Shown: positions 1-7,407 of the stretch, piece by piece
How the letters are laid out: each line of letters starts with the position of its first letter
How positions within the stretch are numbered: position 1 is the stretch's first letter
DNA from: Streptomyces longispororuber
GTDB lineage: Bacteria > Actinomycetota > Actinomycetes > Streptomycetales > Streptomycetaceae
Assembly (NCBI RefSeq): GCF_024448165.1
Contig: NZ_JAMOLN010000012.1
Location: 1-64,000 of the forward strand
DNA length: 64,000 bases
Direction: 5' to 3'
Made by a program: the position numbers and the translations under genes
The notes under the pieces: model-generated
The model's database searches: none
The model's input: the letters and a program-made list of their open reading frames with translations, nothing else
What the model was told of the DNA's origin: nothing

Positions 1-2071
1 TGCTGCCGGACTGCCCGCTCCCGGCGGCCTCGTTGGTGACCGTGCCGCGCTCCGCGTCTTCCTCGGTGATGGTGTAGGTGCCGGTGCAGGTCGTGTGGGC
101 GCCCGGCGCGAGCGTGGTGGCCTCGCAGGTCACGTCGGACACGAGGTTGTCGGTGACGGTGATGCCGGTCAGCGGGTGTTCGCCGGTGTTGGTGAGGGTG
201 TAGGTGTAGGTCACCTTGTCGCCGGGCTGGTACGTCGTGGTGTCGTCGGCCGACTTCTCCAGATGCAGTCCGAGGCCGGAGTCGACGACCAGCGTCACCT
301 CGTCGGGCTGCGAGTCGACGGGGTTGGAGCCGTCGAGCCCGTGGGCGGTGGCGACGTTGGTGACGGCGCCCTTGCTCGCGTCCTGTTCGGTGACCGTGTA
401 GGTGCCCGTACAGGTGGTGCTGTCACCGGACTCACCCGCCGGTGCGAGCGTGGTCTCCTCGCAGGTCACGTCGGACACGCGGTCGTCCGTGATCCGGATC
501 CCGGTCAGTTGCTGCGGACCGGTGTTGGTGACGGTGTACGTGTAGGAGACCTCGTCACCCGCCCGGTACACCTTGGTGTCGTCCGCCTTCTTCTCCAGCC
601 GCACGCCGGGACCCGGCTGGACGGGCAGGGTGACGTCGTCGGGCGGTGAGACGACGGGGGTGCCGTTCGCCTCTCCCTGCGCGGTCGCGGTGTTGGTGAC
701 CGAACCGGCCGTACCGTCGGCCTCGGTGACGGTGTAGGTGCCGGTGCACGTCATCGTCTCGCCCACGGCGAGCATGGTCTTGGGGCACTGGATGGCGTCG
801 ACGCGGTCGTCGGTCACGTTCACGCCGGTCAGCGGGACGTTGCCGCTGTTGGTCGCCACGTACTCGAACGGAACCTTCATGCCGGGCTTCAGCGGGGTCT
901 CCAGCGGAGGCTCCTGCGAGACCTGCTTGACGAGGTTGAGCTGGGGCAGTTGCGCGGCGGGATGCACCGTGAGGTTCCGGATGAGGTGGACGTCCGTGAA
1001 CAGGCCCGTCGACGCGCCGAAGCCGAACTTGTACGTGCTCGGCACGGGCTGGGGCGCCGGCTGCGAGAGCACCTGCTGGGTGCCCTTGCCGTCGTGGAAG
1101 TCGATCGAGACGGTGATCACCGGGTTCGGCGACGGCGAGACCTCGACGGTCACCGTGCGGCGCGACGGCTCGAGGAGGGTCTCGGCCTCCTGCGGGGTGG
1201 AACCCGGCGGTACGGACGTGGTGGGCCCGTGCAGCTGTCCCGGCAGGGTGGAGGGCCAGGGCGCGGTCGTCGTCTTGTTGCTGGTGGTGGCGTCGAGGAA
1301 GCAGTAGCCCTCGTTGCCGTCGCCGGGACCGCGCAGCGTCACCATGTTGGCGCCCGGCCCGGGGATCCGGAAGGAGGTGCCGGCCGGAGAACGGGTCGCG
1401 CAGCCGTTCCCGCGATGTTCCCAGTCGCCGAAGTAGTTGCCCAGGACGTCCAGGCCGACCCCCACATAGCCGCGGTTGACGCCCGGCAGCAGCGTCGCGG
1501 CGGGGTCGTCGTCGGGCAGCTTCTGCGCGTAGCCGAGGCTGCCACCGAAGGCTCCCGGAGCGGTCAGGGACGCCGCGCCGTCGATCAGGAAGAACGAGAT
1601 CCCGTCCGCCGGGTTGGGGCTGGTGCCGCCGTACTGCCACTGGTCGAAGGTGGTGACCAGTCCCTGGTTGGCCGGCAGCGCGTGGTTGTAGAGAACCGCG
1701 GCGGACTGGTCGTTCGACGCGTCGGTCAGCCGCAGATAGCCGTGCGGCGCCGCGTCGTTGGGCGGCACCGGCCCGGTGGCACCGGCCGGGCACCCGGTCA
1801 GCGGGTGGGTTCCGGTGCCCGGCGCCCCCGCCGCCTCGGGTGCACCGGTCAGACATGCCGGACCGAACGCTTCGAACCCTGCCATCGCGTCGGCCCCGGT
1901 GAACGTCTCGTCGACCAGCGGCACTCCCACCGGCTGCGCCGACGCCGCCTGGCCGGGAAGGCCCAGCCCCACCGCCGCCATGCCGAGGAGGCCTACGCCT
2001 GTCGCCGCCAGCCACCCCGCAGGACGGCGTCCACGTCTCCTGCTTCGGGCGCGAGATGGCTTCAGATTCAT
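1..2071 (-). CDS. Secreted lectin-like protein with C-terminal DUF11/DUF7507-type repeats (partial)
   Basis: The reading frame opens at ATG 2071 and runs off the left edge; about 690 codons are visible. Residues 1-46 form a signal peptide: an Arg-rich start (KPSRARSRRRGRR), a hydrophobic core and an Ala-rich end. Residues from about 48 to 315 resemble a bacterial L-type-lectin-like domain (FDQWQYGG, DGISFFLIDG, GYVGVGLDVLGNY). At least three repeats of about 100 residues follow, each ending with a CTGTYTVTE...VTNTATA-like motif typical of DUF11/DUF7507 surface proteins. The protein is probably exported and wall-bound or adhesive; a sorting signal or transmembrane tail would lie outside the window. 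Function is inferred from domain type only. The gene stands alone and is divergent from the next one. Confidence 0.8.
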   Translation of the reverse strand, partial: MNLKPSRARSRRRGRRPAGWLAATGVGLLGMAAVGLGLPGQAASAQPVGVPLVDETFTGADAMAGFEAFGPACLTGAPEAAGAPGTGTHPLTGCPAGATGPVPPNDAAPHGYLRLTDASNDQSAAVLYNHALPANQGLVTTFDQWQYGGTSPNPADGISFFLIDGAASLTAPGAFGGSLGYAQKLPDDDPAATLLPGVNRGYVGVGLDVLGNYFGDWEHRGNGCATRSPAGTSFRIPGPGANMVTLRGPGDGNEGYCFLDATTSNKTTTAPWPSTLPGQLHGPTTSVPPGSTPQEAETLLEPSRRTVTVEVSPSPNPVITVSIDFHDGKGTQQVLSQPAPQPVPSTYKFGFGASTGLFTDVHLIRNLTVHPAAQLPQLNLVKQVSQEPPLETPLKPGMKVPFEYVATNSGNVPLTGVNVTDDRVDAIQCPKTMLAVGETMTCTGTYTVTEADGTAGSVTNTATAQGEANGTPVVSPPDDVTLPVQPGPGVRLEKKADDTKVYRAGDEVSYTYTVTNTGPQQLTGIRITDDRVSDVTCEETTLAPAGESGDSTTCTGTYTVTEQDASKGAVTNVATAHGLDGSNPVDSQPDEVTLVVDSGLGLHLEKSADDTTTYQPGDKVTYTYTLTNTGEHPLTGITVTDNLVSDVTCEATTLAPGAHTTCTGTYTITEEDAERGTVTNEAAGSGQSGS

Positions 2072-2083
2072 ATGGTCACCATA
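2071..2083. promoter_or_regulatory. 13-bp perfect palindrome overlapping a start codon
   Basis: TATGGT-C-ACCATA is a perfect odd-centred palindrome whose left edge is the A of the ATG start of the lectin-like gene. Its place is right for an operator that blocks initiation, but no regulator is known here. Chance is possible for 13 bp. Confidence 0.3.
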
Positions 2084-2434
2084 AGAAGGCGCGATACGGT
2101 CAAGCAGCGACACTCTTCGCGGCGCCCGGCTTTCGCCCATTCGGCTCCGCCGGCGTCCCTCTCTCAGATGCGCTTTCCTGACATCCCGTCAAAGAGCGGC
2201 CGCCGACCTGTCAGTCGTGCTGCCCATCGGGGTGCTGCGTGACGGCCTCCACAGCCTGCCTGAGCAGCACGGCAACGACGTCTCGCCAGACCCTCCCCAG
2301 CGGTGCTCGACCTCAGCGCCGGTCACGGCCACGCCGAGCTGTGGTCGCGGCACCTGCGGCTCGTAGACGAAAGTCGGTGCGCGCTCGACCATCGGCCGAT
2401 GCCGTGCGGGTGGGGCGCGTCCTTGACTGGGGTC
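2084..2434. other. Intergenic region between divergent genes
   Basis: About 350 bases with no gene I can support. Open frames exist on both strands but have no recognisable motif. The plus-strand frame upstream of 2435 (GTG-type start at 2303) is in frame with the DUF418 gene but is polar, and I read it as untranslated. Confidence 0.4.
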
Positions 2435-3655
2435 ATGACGACGGAAAGATCCGGACCGACGGCTCCGGCGGGGCGGGCGCTCGCTCCCGACCTGGCGCGC
2501 GGCTTCATGCTGCTGTTCATCGCGCTGGCCAACTCCCACTACTTCATTCAGGGTTCGCACATCCTCGGGGGCTTCCCGCAGGGCGGGACCGTGGTCGACT
2601 CGGCCGCCACGTGGACGATCTCCACGTTCGTCGACGGTCGGGCGTTCCCGATGTTCGGCCTGCTCTTCGGCTACGGGGTGGCACACATCGTGCGCCGGCA
2701 GGCCGCGTCCCGGCCGCGGGACGTACGGCGGCTGCTGTGGCGGCGCGGCCTGGCCCTCATCGTCATCGGCACGGCCCACGCGATGTTGCTGTACGTCGGC
2801 GACATCCTGGCCGCCTATGGAGTGCTGCTGCTCGCCGGGGCGTGGATGGTGCGCTGGAAGGACCGCTGGCTGCTCCTGACCGCCTTGCTGTTCCTCGTGC
2901 TGGTGTCGCTGCCGAGCGACGGCTCGTCGGCCGTGAGCGCCGATCCGCCGGACCCGTCGATGCTGCCTCCGAACCTGGGCACCATGTTCACCGCCCGCCT
3001 GGAGGTGGCGCCCGTGGTGGCGCTTCTGGGGCCGATCGGGTTCCTGTGCCCGCTGGCCGTCGGGCTGTGGGCGGGGCGGCGCCGCATCCTGGAGGAGCCC
3101 GAGCGGTTCCGGACCCTGCTTCGGATCACGGCCGCGGTCGGGATCACGATCGCGGTGCTCGGAGCTCAGCCCGCCGCACTGATGGCTGCCGGGGTTGTCG
3201 ACGTCCCCGGCCGGGAGGCGCTGGAGATGATCGGGCCGCTGCACGATGCGACGGGTGTCCTCGGCGGGTTCGGGTACGCGGCGCTGGTGGCCCTGGTGGC
3301 GACAAGGGTCGCGTCACGACAGGGCGGCGTGGTGAGCGCGATCGCTGCTGTCGGCCAGCGGTCGATGACCTGCTACCTCGCGCAGTCGGTGGTCTGGGCC
3401 GTGACGTTCACCCCGTTCCTGCTGGACCTCTCCGGAACCCTGACGGTCACCACGACGGCTCTCCTGGCCACGGCCACCTGGCTCGCGACCGTACTGCTGG
3501 CCCACCAGATGCAACGGCGGGGCCGACGCGGCCCGTTCGAGGTGCTGGTACGGCGGGTCACCTACGGCAAGGCGGCCCGGCTGCGCTCCCGAGCGGAAGC
3601 CCAGCCGCACCCTCGTCAGGACCACGATCGACTGCCGGCCGGTGAGAAGACCTGA
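2435..3655 (+). CDS. DUF418 family multi-pass membrane protein
   Basis: 406 residues from ATG 2435, chosen because MTTERSGPTAPAGRALAPDLARG leads directly into the first membrane segment (FMLLFIALANSHYF). The in-frame extension back to 2303 is polar and unlike the family. Several hydrophobic helices are visible (GLALIVIGTAHAMLL, LLLTALLFLVLVSL, VVALLGPIGFLCPL, ALVALVATRVA). The C-terminal part has the QRSMTCYLAQSVVW stretch that is characteristic of DUF418 (compare the usual RMALTNYL.QS). Family function is unknown; it lies in a superfamily near acyltransferase-3 membrane proteins. No clear Shine-Dalgarno is present. No operon partner; the next gene converges. Confidence 0.8.
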   Translation: MTTERSGPTAPAGRALAPDLARGFMLLFIALANSHYFIQGSHILGGFPQGGTVVDSAATWTISTFVDGRAFPMFGLLFGYGVAHIVRRQAASRPRDVRRLLWRRGLALIVIGTAHAMLLYVGDILAAYGVLLLAGAWMVRWKDRWLLLTALLFLVLVSLPSDGSSAVSADPPDPSMLPPNLGTMFTARLEVAPVVALLGPIGFLCPLAVGLWAGRRRILEEPERFRTLLRITAAVGITIAVLGAQPAALMAAGVVDVPGREALEMIGPLHDATGVLGGFGYAALVALVATRVASRQGGVVSAIAAVGQRSMTCYLAQSVVWAVTFTPFLLDLSGTLTVTTTALLATATWLATVLLAHQMQRRGRRGPFEVLVRRVTYGKAARLRSRAEAQPHPRQDHDRLPAGEKT

Positions 3656-3775
3656 CGTGAGCCCGGCCCCCGTCTACGACCATGCGGCGACCACGAGCGC
3701 GATGAAAGGCGATGCCTAGGGAGAGGGTGCCGAGTTCCCATACCAGACGCCACATTCGTACCCGTGGGGCGCGCT

Positions 3776-4405
3776 CTACGGTCGGCGGGCGATCAAGTGG
3801 GTGTCGAGGAAACCTCGTTCGGACATGGGGTCGTGGAGCAACCGCGACACCGTGACGAGTCCCGCTCCGGTCAGCAGCTCGGCGAACTGCTCCGCCGGCC
3901 AGCTGTAGGCGGGGGCCACCTTGTGGTCGAAGCGGACGGGCTCCGGCCCGTCGGTCCCGAAGAAGGACGCCATGAGCAGTCCTCCCGGCGCCAGGACACG
4001 CACCTGTTCCGCGAGCAGCGCGGGCAGTTCCGCGGGTGGGGTGTGGATCATCGAGTAGTGGGCCAGCACTCCGCCGAGCGAGCCGTCCTCGACCGGCAGG
4101 GCCTCCATCCGCGCTTCGTCGAATCGGAGCGCGGGGTGCGCCCGGCGGGCGTGATCGACCATGGCCGGCGAGAGGTCGAGTCCGACGGCGTCCAGCCCCA
4201 ACTCGTGCAGCATGGCGGTCAGATGGCCAGGTCCGCACCCGACGTCGGCCACCCGCACGTTCCCCGTGGCGCGCACGAGCTCGGCGAAGGTGGCGATCAT
4301 GTTCCGTGCGAACGGCTGCGTCTCCAGCCGATCGGCGAACATCGACGCATACAGGTCGACGACCCCGTCGTAGGCCGCCCTGGTCTCGTCCTGATGATTC
4401 AACAC
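3776..4405 (-). CDS. Class I SAM-dependent methyltransferase
   Basis: Residues about 45-60 carry the SAM-binding motif I (VRVADVGCGPGHLTAML), followed by the acidic post-I motif GLDLSPAMVDHARRAHP and LRFDEARMEALPVEDGSLGGVLAHYSMIHTP (motifs II/III). This is the UbiE/Methyltransf_11 fold. The substrate cannot be read. I start at GTG 4405 (LNHQDETRAAYDGVVDLYASMF), the usual N-terminus for this small-molecule group, giving 209 residues. The frame stays open further upstream to 4639, but that part has no family resemblance. There is no evident ribosome binding site, so initiation may be leaderless. Single gene, convergent with the DUF418 gene. Confidence 0.8.
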   Translation of the reverse strand: MLNHQDETRAAYDGVVDLYASMFADRLETQPFARNMIATFAELVRATGNVRVADVGCGPGHLTAMLHELGLDAVGLDLSPAMVDHARRAHPALRFDEARMEALPVEDGSLGGVLAHYSMIHTPPAELPALLAEQVRVLAPGGLLMASFFGTDGPEPVRFDHKVAPAYSWPAEQFAELLTGAGLVTVSRLLHDPMSERGFLDTHLIARRP

Positions 4406-4662
4406 GGCAAGGAAACTAGCACCCGCGCCGGCCGCGGCCACGGTTCGATCCTCGGGCCGGTCACCGACTTCTGAGCAGGTGGCGAGTTGTGCGTGTACGG
4501 CGGAGCAACGCGCTAACCGCCGATTCGTGACCGAATACTGGACACTGTCCTGTAATACTCCTCGGCGATCACCAACTGCATGGAATCCTGCGGCAGTTAC
4601 CGCATTCGAGACCGGAACTGACCACCCGGCCGCACACACCGGCGAGGAAGGCTGCTCTTGTC

Positions 4663-5601
4663 ATGGAAGGCACCATCGACGGGTTCACGTACGGGGCAGT
4701 GACACCCGCCGTCGGGTACGTCATGGCGTACTTCGGCAGCGCACTGGGGCTGCGCTGCACCACCCGTTCCCTGAAGTCCGGTGACGCGCGGCGCCGCCCG
4801 GCCTGGCTCGCCCTCGGTGCGGCGACCATCGGCTCGGGCATCTGGGCGATGCACTTCATCGCCATGATGGGCTTCAGCGTGGCGGAGGCGCCGGTCGGCT
4901 TCGACTGGCCGATGACGTACGCGAGCCTGGCCGTGGCCATCGCCGTGGTGAGCGTGGGCGTGTTCATCGTCGGATACCGGGGAGCGACCGTACCGGCACT
5001 CGTGATCAGCGGCATCGTCACCGGCCTGGGTGTCGCGGGCATGCACTACCTGGGCATGTCCGCCATGACCGTACGGAACTCCTCGTTCGACTACGACACC
5101 TCCACCGTGGCACTGTCCCTCGTCATCGCCATCGTGGCGGCAACCGCCGCGCTGTGGTGCGCAGTTCAGGACCGGGGCCTCGCCTGGAGCCTGGGGGCCA
5201 GTCTCGTCATGGGCGTCGCCGTGACCGGCATGCACTACACCGGCATGGCGGCCCTCCACGTCCACCTGCATGCGCAGAGCACCCCCGTCTACGCCACCGG
5301 TTCGTCCTTCGGCATGCTGGTGCCCATGCTGGTGGGACCCCTGGCCTTCCTCGTCATCGCCGGAACCATCGTGATGTTCGACCCGCTCATGGTCATGCAG
5401 TCCACGAACCGTGGTCGTTCAGCCCCCGAGCGGCTGAGCGTGGACGTCCCCTTCCTCGCCCAACGCGAGCGCCTGGCCGACGTGGAAGCGCCCACCAGTG
5501 GTGGCCGATTCACCTTCTCCGGCGAACAGTTCGGCACCTTCCAGCCGCCGACGGTCCCGCCCACCGATCCCACCGGCCGCCCGAACCACCGTCGGCGTTG
5601 A
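4663..5601 (+). CDS. MHYT-domain integral membrane sensor protein
   Basis: 312 residues. Three copies of the diagnostic motif are seen: AMHFIAMMGF, GMHYLGMSAM and GMHYTGMAAL, embedded in about seven membrane helices (residues 10-245). The Met/His pairs are proposed in the literature to bind copper or sense a diatomic gas. The C-terminal 70 residues are soluble and disordered-looking (SGGRFTFSGEQFGTFQPPTVPP). There is no GGDEF, EAL or kinase domain, so this is a stand-alone MHYT protein of the actinobacterial kind. A GAGGAAGG-type ribosome binding site sits a few bases before ATG 4663. No operon partner. Confidence 0.88.
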   Translation: MEGTIDGFTYGAVTPAVGYVMAYFGSALGLRCTTRSLKSGDARRRPAWLALGAATIGSGIWAMHFIAMMGFSVAEAPVGFDWPMTYASLAVAIAVVSVGVFIVGYRGATVPALVISGIVTGLGVAGMHYLGMSAMTVRNSSFDYDTSTVALSLVIAIVAATAALWCAVQDRGLAWSLGASLVMGVAVTGMHYTGMAALHVHLHAQSTPVYATGSSFGMLVPMLVGPLAFLVIAGTIVMFDPLMVMQSTNRGRSAPERLSVDVPFLAQRERLADVEAPTSGGRFTFSGEQFGTFQPPTVPPTDPTGRPNHRRR

Positions 5602-5677
5602 CCTGCTGCGCCGATTCTGCCGACGCGCGGGCCATCGCCGATGCCGAGGTGCGCAACCGCTCGTCGCGCGCGGTCGG

Positions 5678-6175
5678 TCAGGCCTGCTTGATGTCGGAGA
5701 TCAGCTTGGTCCGCAGGTCGCTTCGGACCGCGATCCGGGTGTACGTCGGGTGCTGGGGGCTGCCCCAGGTCAGGGTGACGATCGAGAAGACGTGGCCGGC
5801 GCCCGCGCCTTGGTTTCGCACCTCCCAGTGCCGGGGCACGTCCTGGGCGCGCAGCACCCCGTCGGCGTGGTTCGCCTGCTCCCAGCCCGCGAGCCGCCGC
5901 TGCAGGTCGCGGGTGAGGTAGTGGGCGCGCAGCTGGTCCGGGAGACGGTCGGTGCCGTCGTAGACGGCGTCGATGTACGCGCCGTAGAAGTCGGCGACCC
6001 GGTCCACCGTGGACGCGGGACTGCCGCCGCGCACCACGTCGGCCGGGCGGGTGTCAGCCGTGACGGAGGAAGGGGTCGGCGGGGCTGTCGGCCGCTCGGT
6101 GGCCTGCGCGGTGCAGGGGACGACGACGGCGGCGAGTGACAGCACGGCCACTGCAACGCGAGCAGAGATGCGCAT
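5678..6175 (-). CDS. Small secreted protein of unknown function
   Basis: 165 residues. MRISARVAVAVLSLAAVVVPCTAQA is a clear signal peptide, followed by a Pro/Thr-rich linker and a mature domain of about 110 residues (VADFYGAYIDAVYDGTDRLPDQLRAHYLTRDLQRRL ... GAGHVFSIVTLTWGS). The mixed helix/strand pattern resembles NTF2-like secreted proteins, but I do not recognise a named family. GAAGGA lies 9 bases before the ATG. Convergent with the MHYT gene and separated from it by about 75 bases. Confidence 0.75.
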   Translation of the reverse strand: MRISARVAVAVLSLAAVVVPCTAQATERPTAPPTPSSVTADTRPADVVRGGSPASTVDRVADFYGAYIDAVYDGTDRLPDQLRAHYLTRDLQRRLAGWEQANHADGVLRAQDVPRHWEVRNQGAGAGHVFSIVTLTWGSPQHPTYTRIAVRSDLRTKLISDIKQA

Positions 6176-6505
6176 CTGACGAATCCTTCGCTGGAGCTGG
6201 GGCTGGAGCTGGAGCCCCGGAGAACGGGGGCCCCGGTACGGGCCTTACCTCTCCCACTCTTGTCCTGTCCGCACGCATCGCCCGGCTCGCCCAGCCCAAG
6301 GTCACCTGAACGCCGCACAGGAAGTACGCACCTCCCGGTCTCGGCCCGCGCCCCGCCGCTGCCCAGCGGACCCCCGGGGTCCGCCGCACCTGCACCTCCC
6401 CCGCCGGGGAGCGCGTGGCACGGCATGCACGTCCGTCGGAATGTCAGAAGTTCTACGATTTCCCATACCCGTCACGGACGACTGCCTCGATAGTGAAGTT
6501 CCGGA
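6176..6505. other. Intergenic region with low-complexity purine/pyrimidine repeats
   Basis: About 330 bases. Next to the secreted-protein start there is a short CTGGAG/GGGCTGGAG repeat tract; the rest contains no gene or RNA I can support. Confidence 0.35.
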
Positions 6506-6739
6506 GTGGAGTTCCAGGTCGTGAAGGGGTGGAGCCTGGTGTCAGCGCAACAGGGGGTCGAGAAGCGGGCAGTACACGTGATCGGGTACGACTTTCTGGA
6601 ACGTCTGTGGAGGTCACGCAGTGCGGTCGAACGAAGCCGTCTCCTGGTCCAGTCGAGCCGTGAGCGGATGGAAGCCAGCCGCCGGCTGCTGAACCAGAGC
6701 CGACTCCTGCTGAGCGGCCGTGGAACGGTGCGGCCATGA
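6506..6739 (+). CDS. Possible small helical protein
   Basis: 77 codons from GTG 6506; an alternative GTG at 6578 gives 53. The interesting part is a charged helix with repeating SR-x2-L spacing: ERSRLLVQSSRERMEASRRLLNQSRLLL. Similar short heptad-like helices occur in small Streptomyces proteins and ANTAR-protein tails. The third-position G/C bias is weaker than in neighbours and there is no strong ribosome binding site. It may be real, or part of the decayed stretch that follows. Confidence 0.35.
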   Translation: MEFQVVKGWSLVSAQQGVEKRAVHVIGYDFLERLWRSRSAVERSRLLVQSSRERMEASRRLLNQSRLLLSGRGTVRP

Positions 6740-6812
6740 AGGCCCACTCCTTCCGCCGGAATTTGTTGGGATCAGCGGGAACCTCGGGCCGGGTGCCGGA
6801 CACGTAGAGAGC

Positions 6813-6935
6813 ATGGAACTGAACGACGCCGGTCCCGACGTACCGGTCGGAGGGACCTCGGATCGCGAGCTGTGGGCGCGGGCCGTCGACGGCGCCCGGG
6901 AGGCGTTCGGTCGGATCTTCGTCGGTCACGGTGGA
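6813..6935 (+). pseudogene. Remnant of the N-terminus of an ECF sigma factor
   Basis: From ATG 6813 the frame reads MELNDAGP...SDRELWARAVDGAREAF followed by GRIFVGHGGAV. DxELWxRAVxGDREAFGxLFxRHxxAVY is the classic start of an ECF sigma-70 region 2. The resemblance stops after about 40 codons and the frame runs into unrelated sequence. No region 2.3/2.4 or region 4 is present, so this is a truncated relic. The TPR remnant that follows suggests one deleted sigma/TPR locus. Confidence 0.5.
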
Positions 6936-7369
6936 GCAGTCCGATGGGCCCCGCGAGGGAGCTCTGGCCTGGACGCTCCTGCAGTGGATCGCCAACCTCC
7001 ATGACGTCGGTCGATCCGAACTCGGTCCTCGGGTACGCGCAGGTGCTCGACACCCAGGGCCGGACGGAACAGGCGGCCGCGGTGCGGCAGGAGGCGCTGG
7101 CCCTGCTGACGAAGTTGGCCGCTTCCGGTGAGGGGAAGTCCTGGAGCGGCTGTCAGAGGTCCTTCTGGGCCGTGCTGCTGATGTTCTCCCGCACCGACAG
7201 CGACCGGCCCACGCCCGGTGAGCCCCGCCCGCCGTCGGGAGCGACGCCCTGCCATTGGCCGCCCGACGTCAGGCGCCGCTACTTCGACAGGCTTGATGCC
7301 CTTCGCGAGTTCGGCCCCGCCCTCGACGACTTCCGTGCAGCCCTGACCCACCTGAGGGAAGCCGACTGA
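6931..7369 (+). pseudogene. Decayed TPR-type regulatory protein
   Basis: Two plus-strand frames together look like one protein. 6931 onward reads GALAWTLLQWIANLHDVG; after a frame change near 7010 the text continues YAQVLDTQGRTEQAAAVRQEALALLTKL, a tetratricopeptide-like helix pair. It then reads FWAVLLMFSRTDSDRPTPGEPRPP and ends RAALTHLREAD before the stop at 7367-7369. The abrupt join LDALREFGPALDDF suggests an internal deletion. I read this as a frameshifted, deleted gene rather than a functional ORF. Confidence 0.45.
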
Positions 7370-7407
7370 CTGGACGCCAGGGACGGCGGGGGACGACGGA
7401 GTCCGGC

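Noticed and set aside
555..2015. Long minus-strand open frame of 486 codons
   Set aside because: It is in a different frame from the signal-peptide/lectin protein, is almost only Arg, Gly, Pro and His, and has no motif; a shadow of the real gene.
2189..2435. Possible remnant of a regulator tail on the minus strand (MVERAPTFVYEPQVPRPQ)
   Set aside because: A short protein-like stretch without a recognisable family; not enough to annotate.
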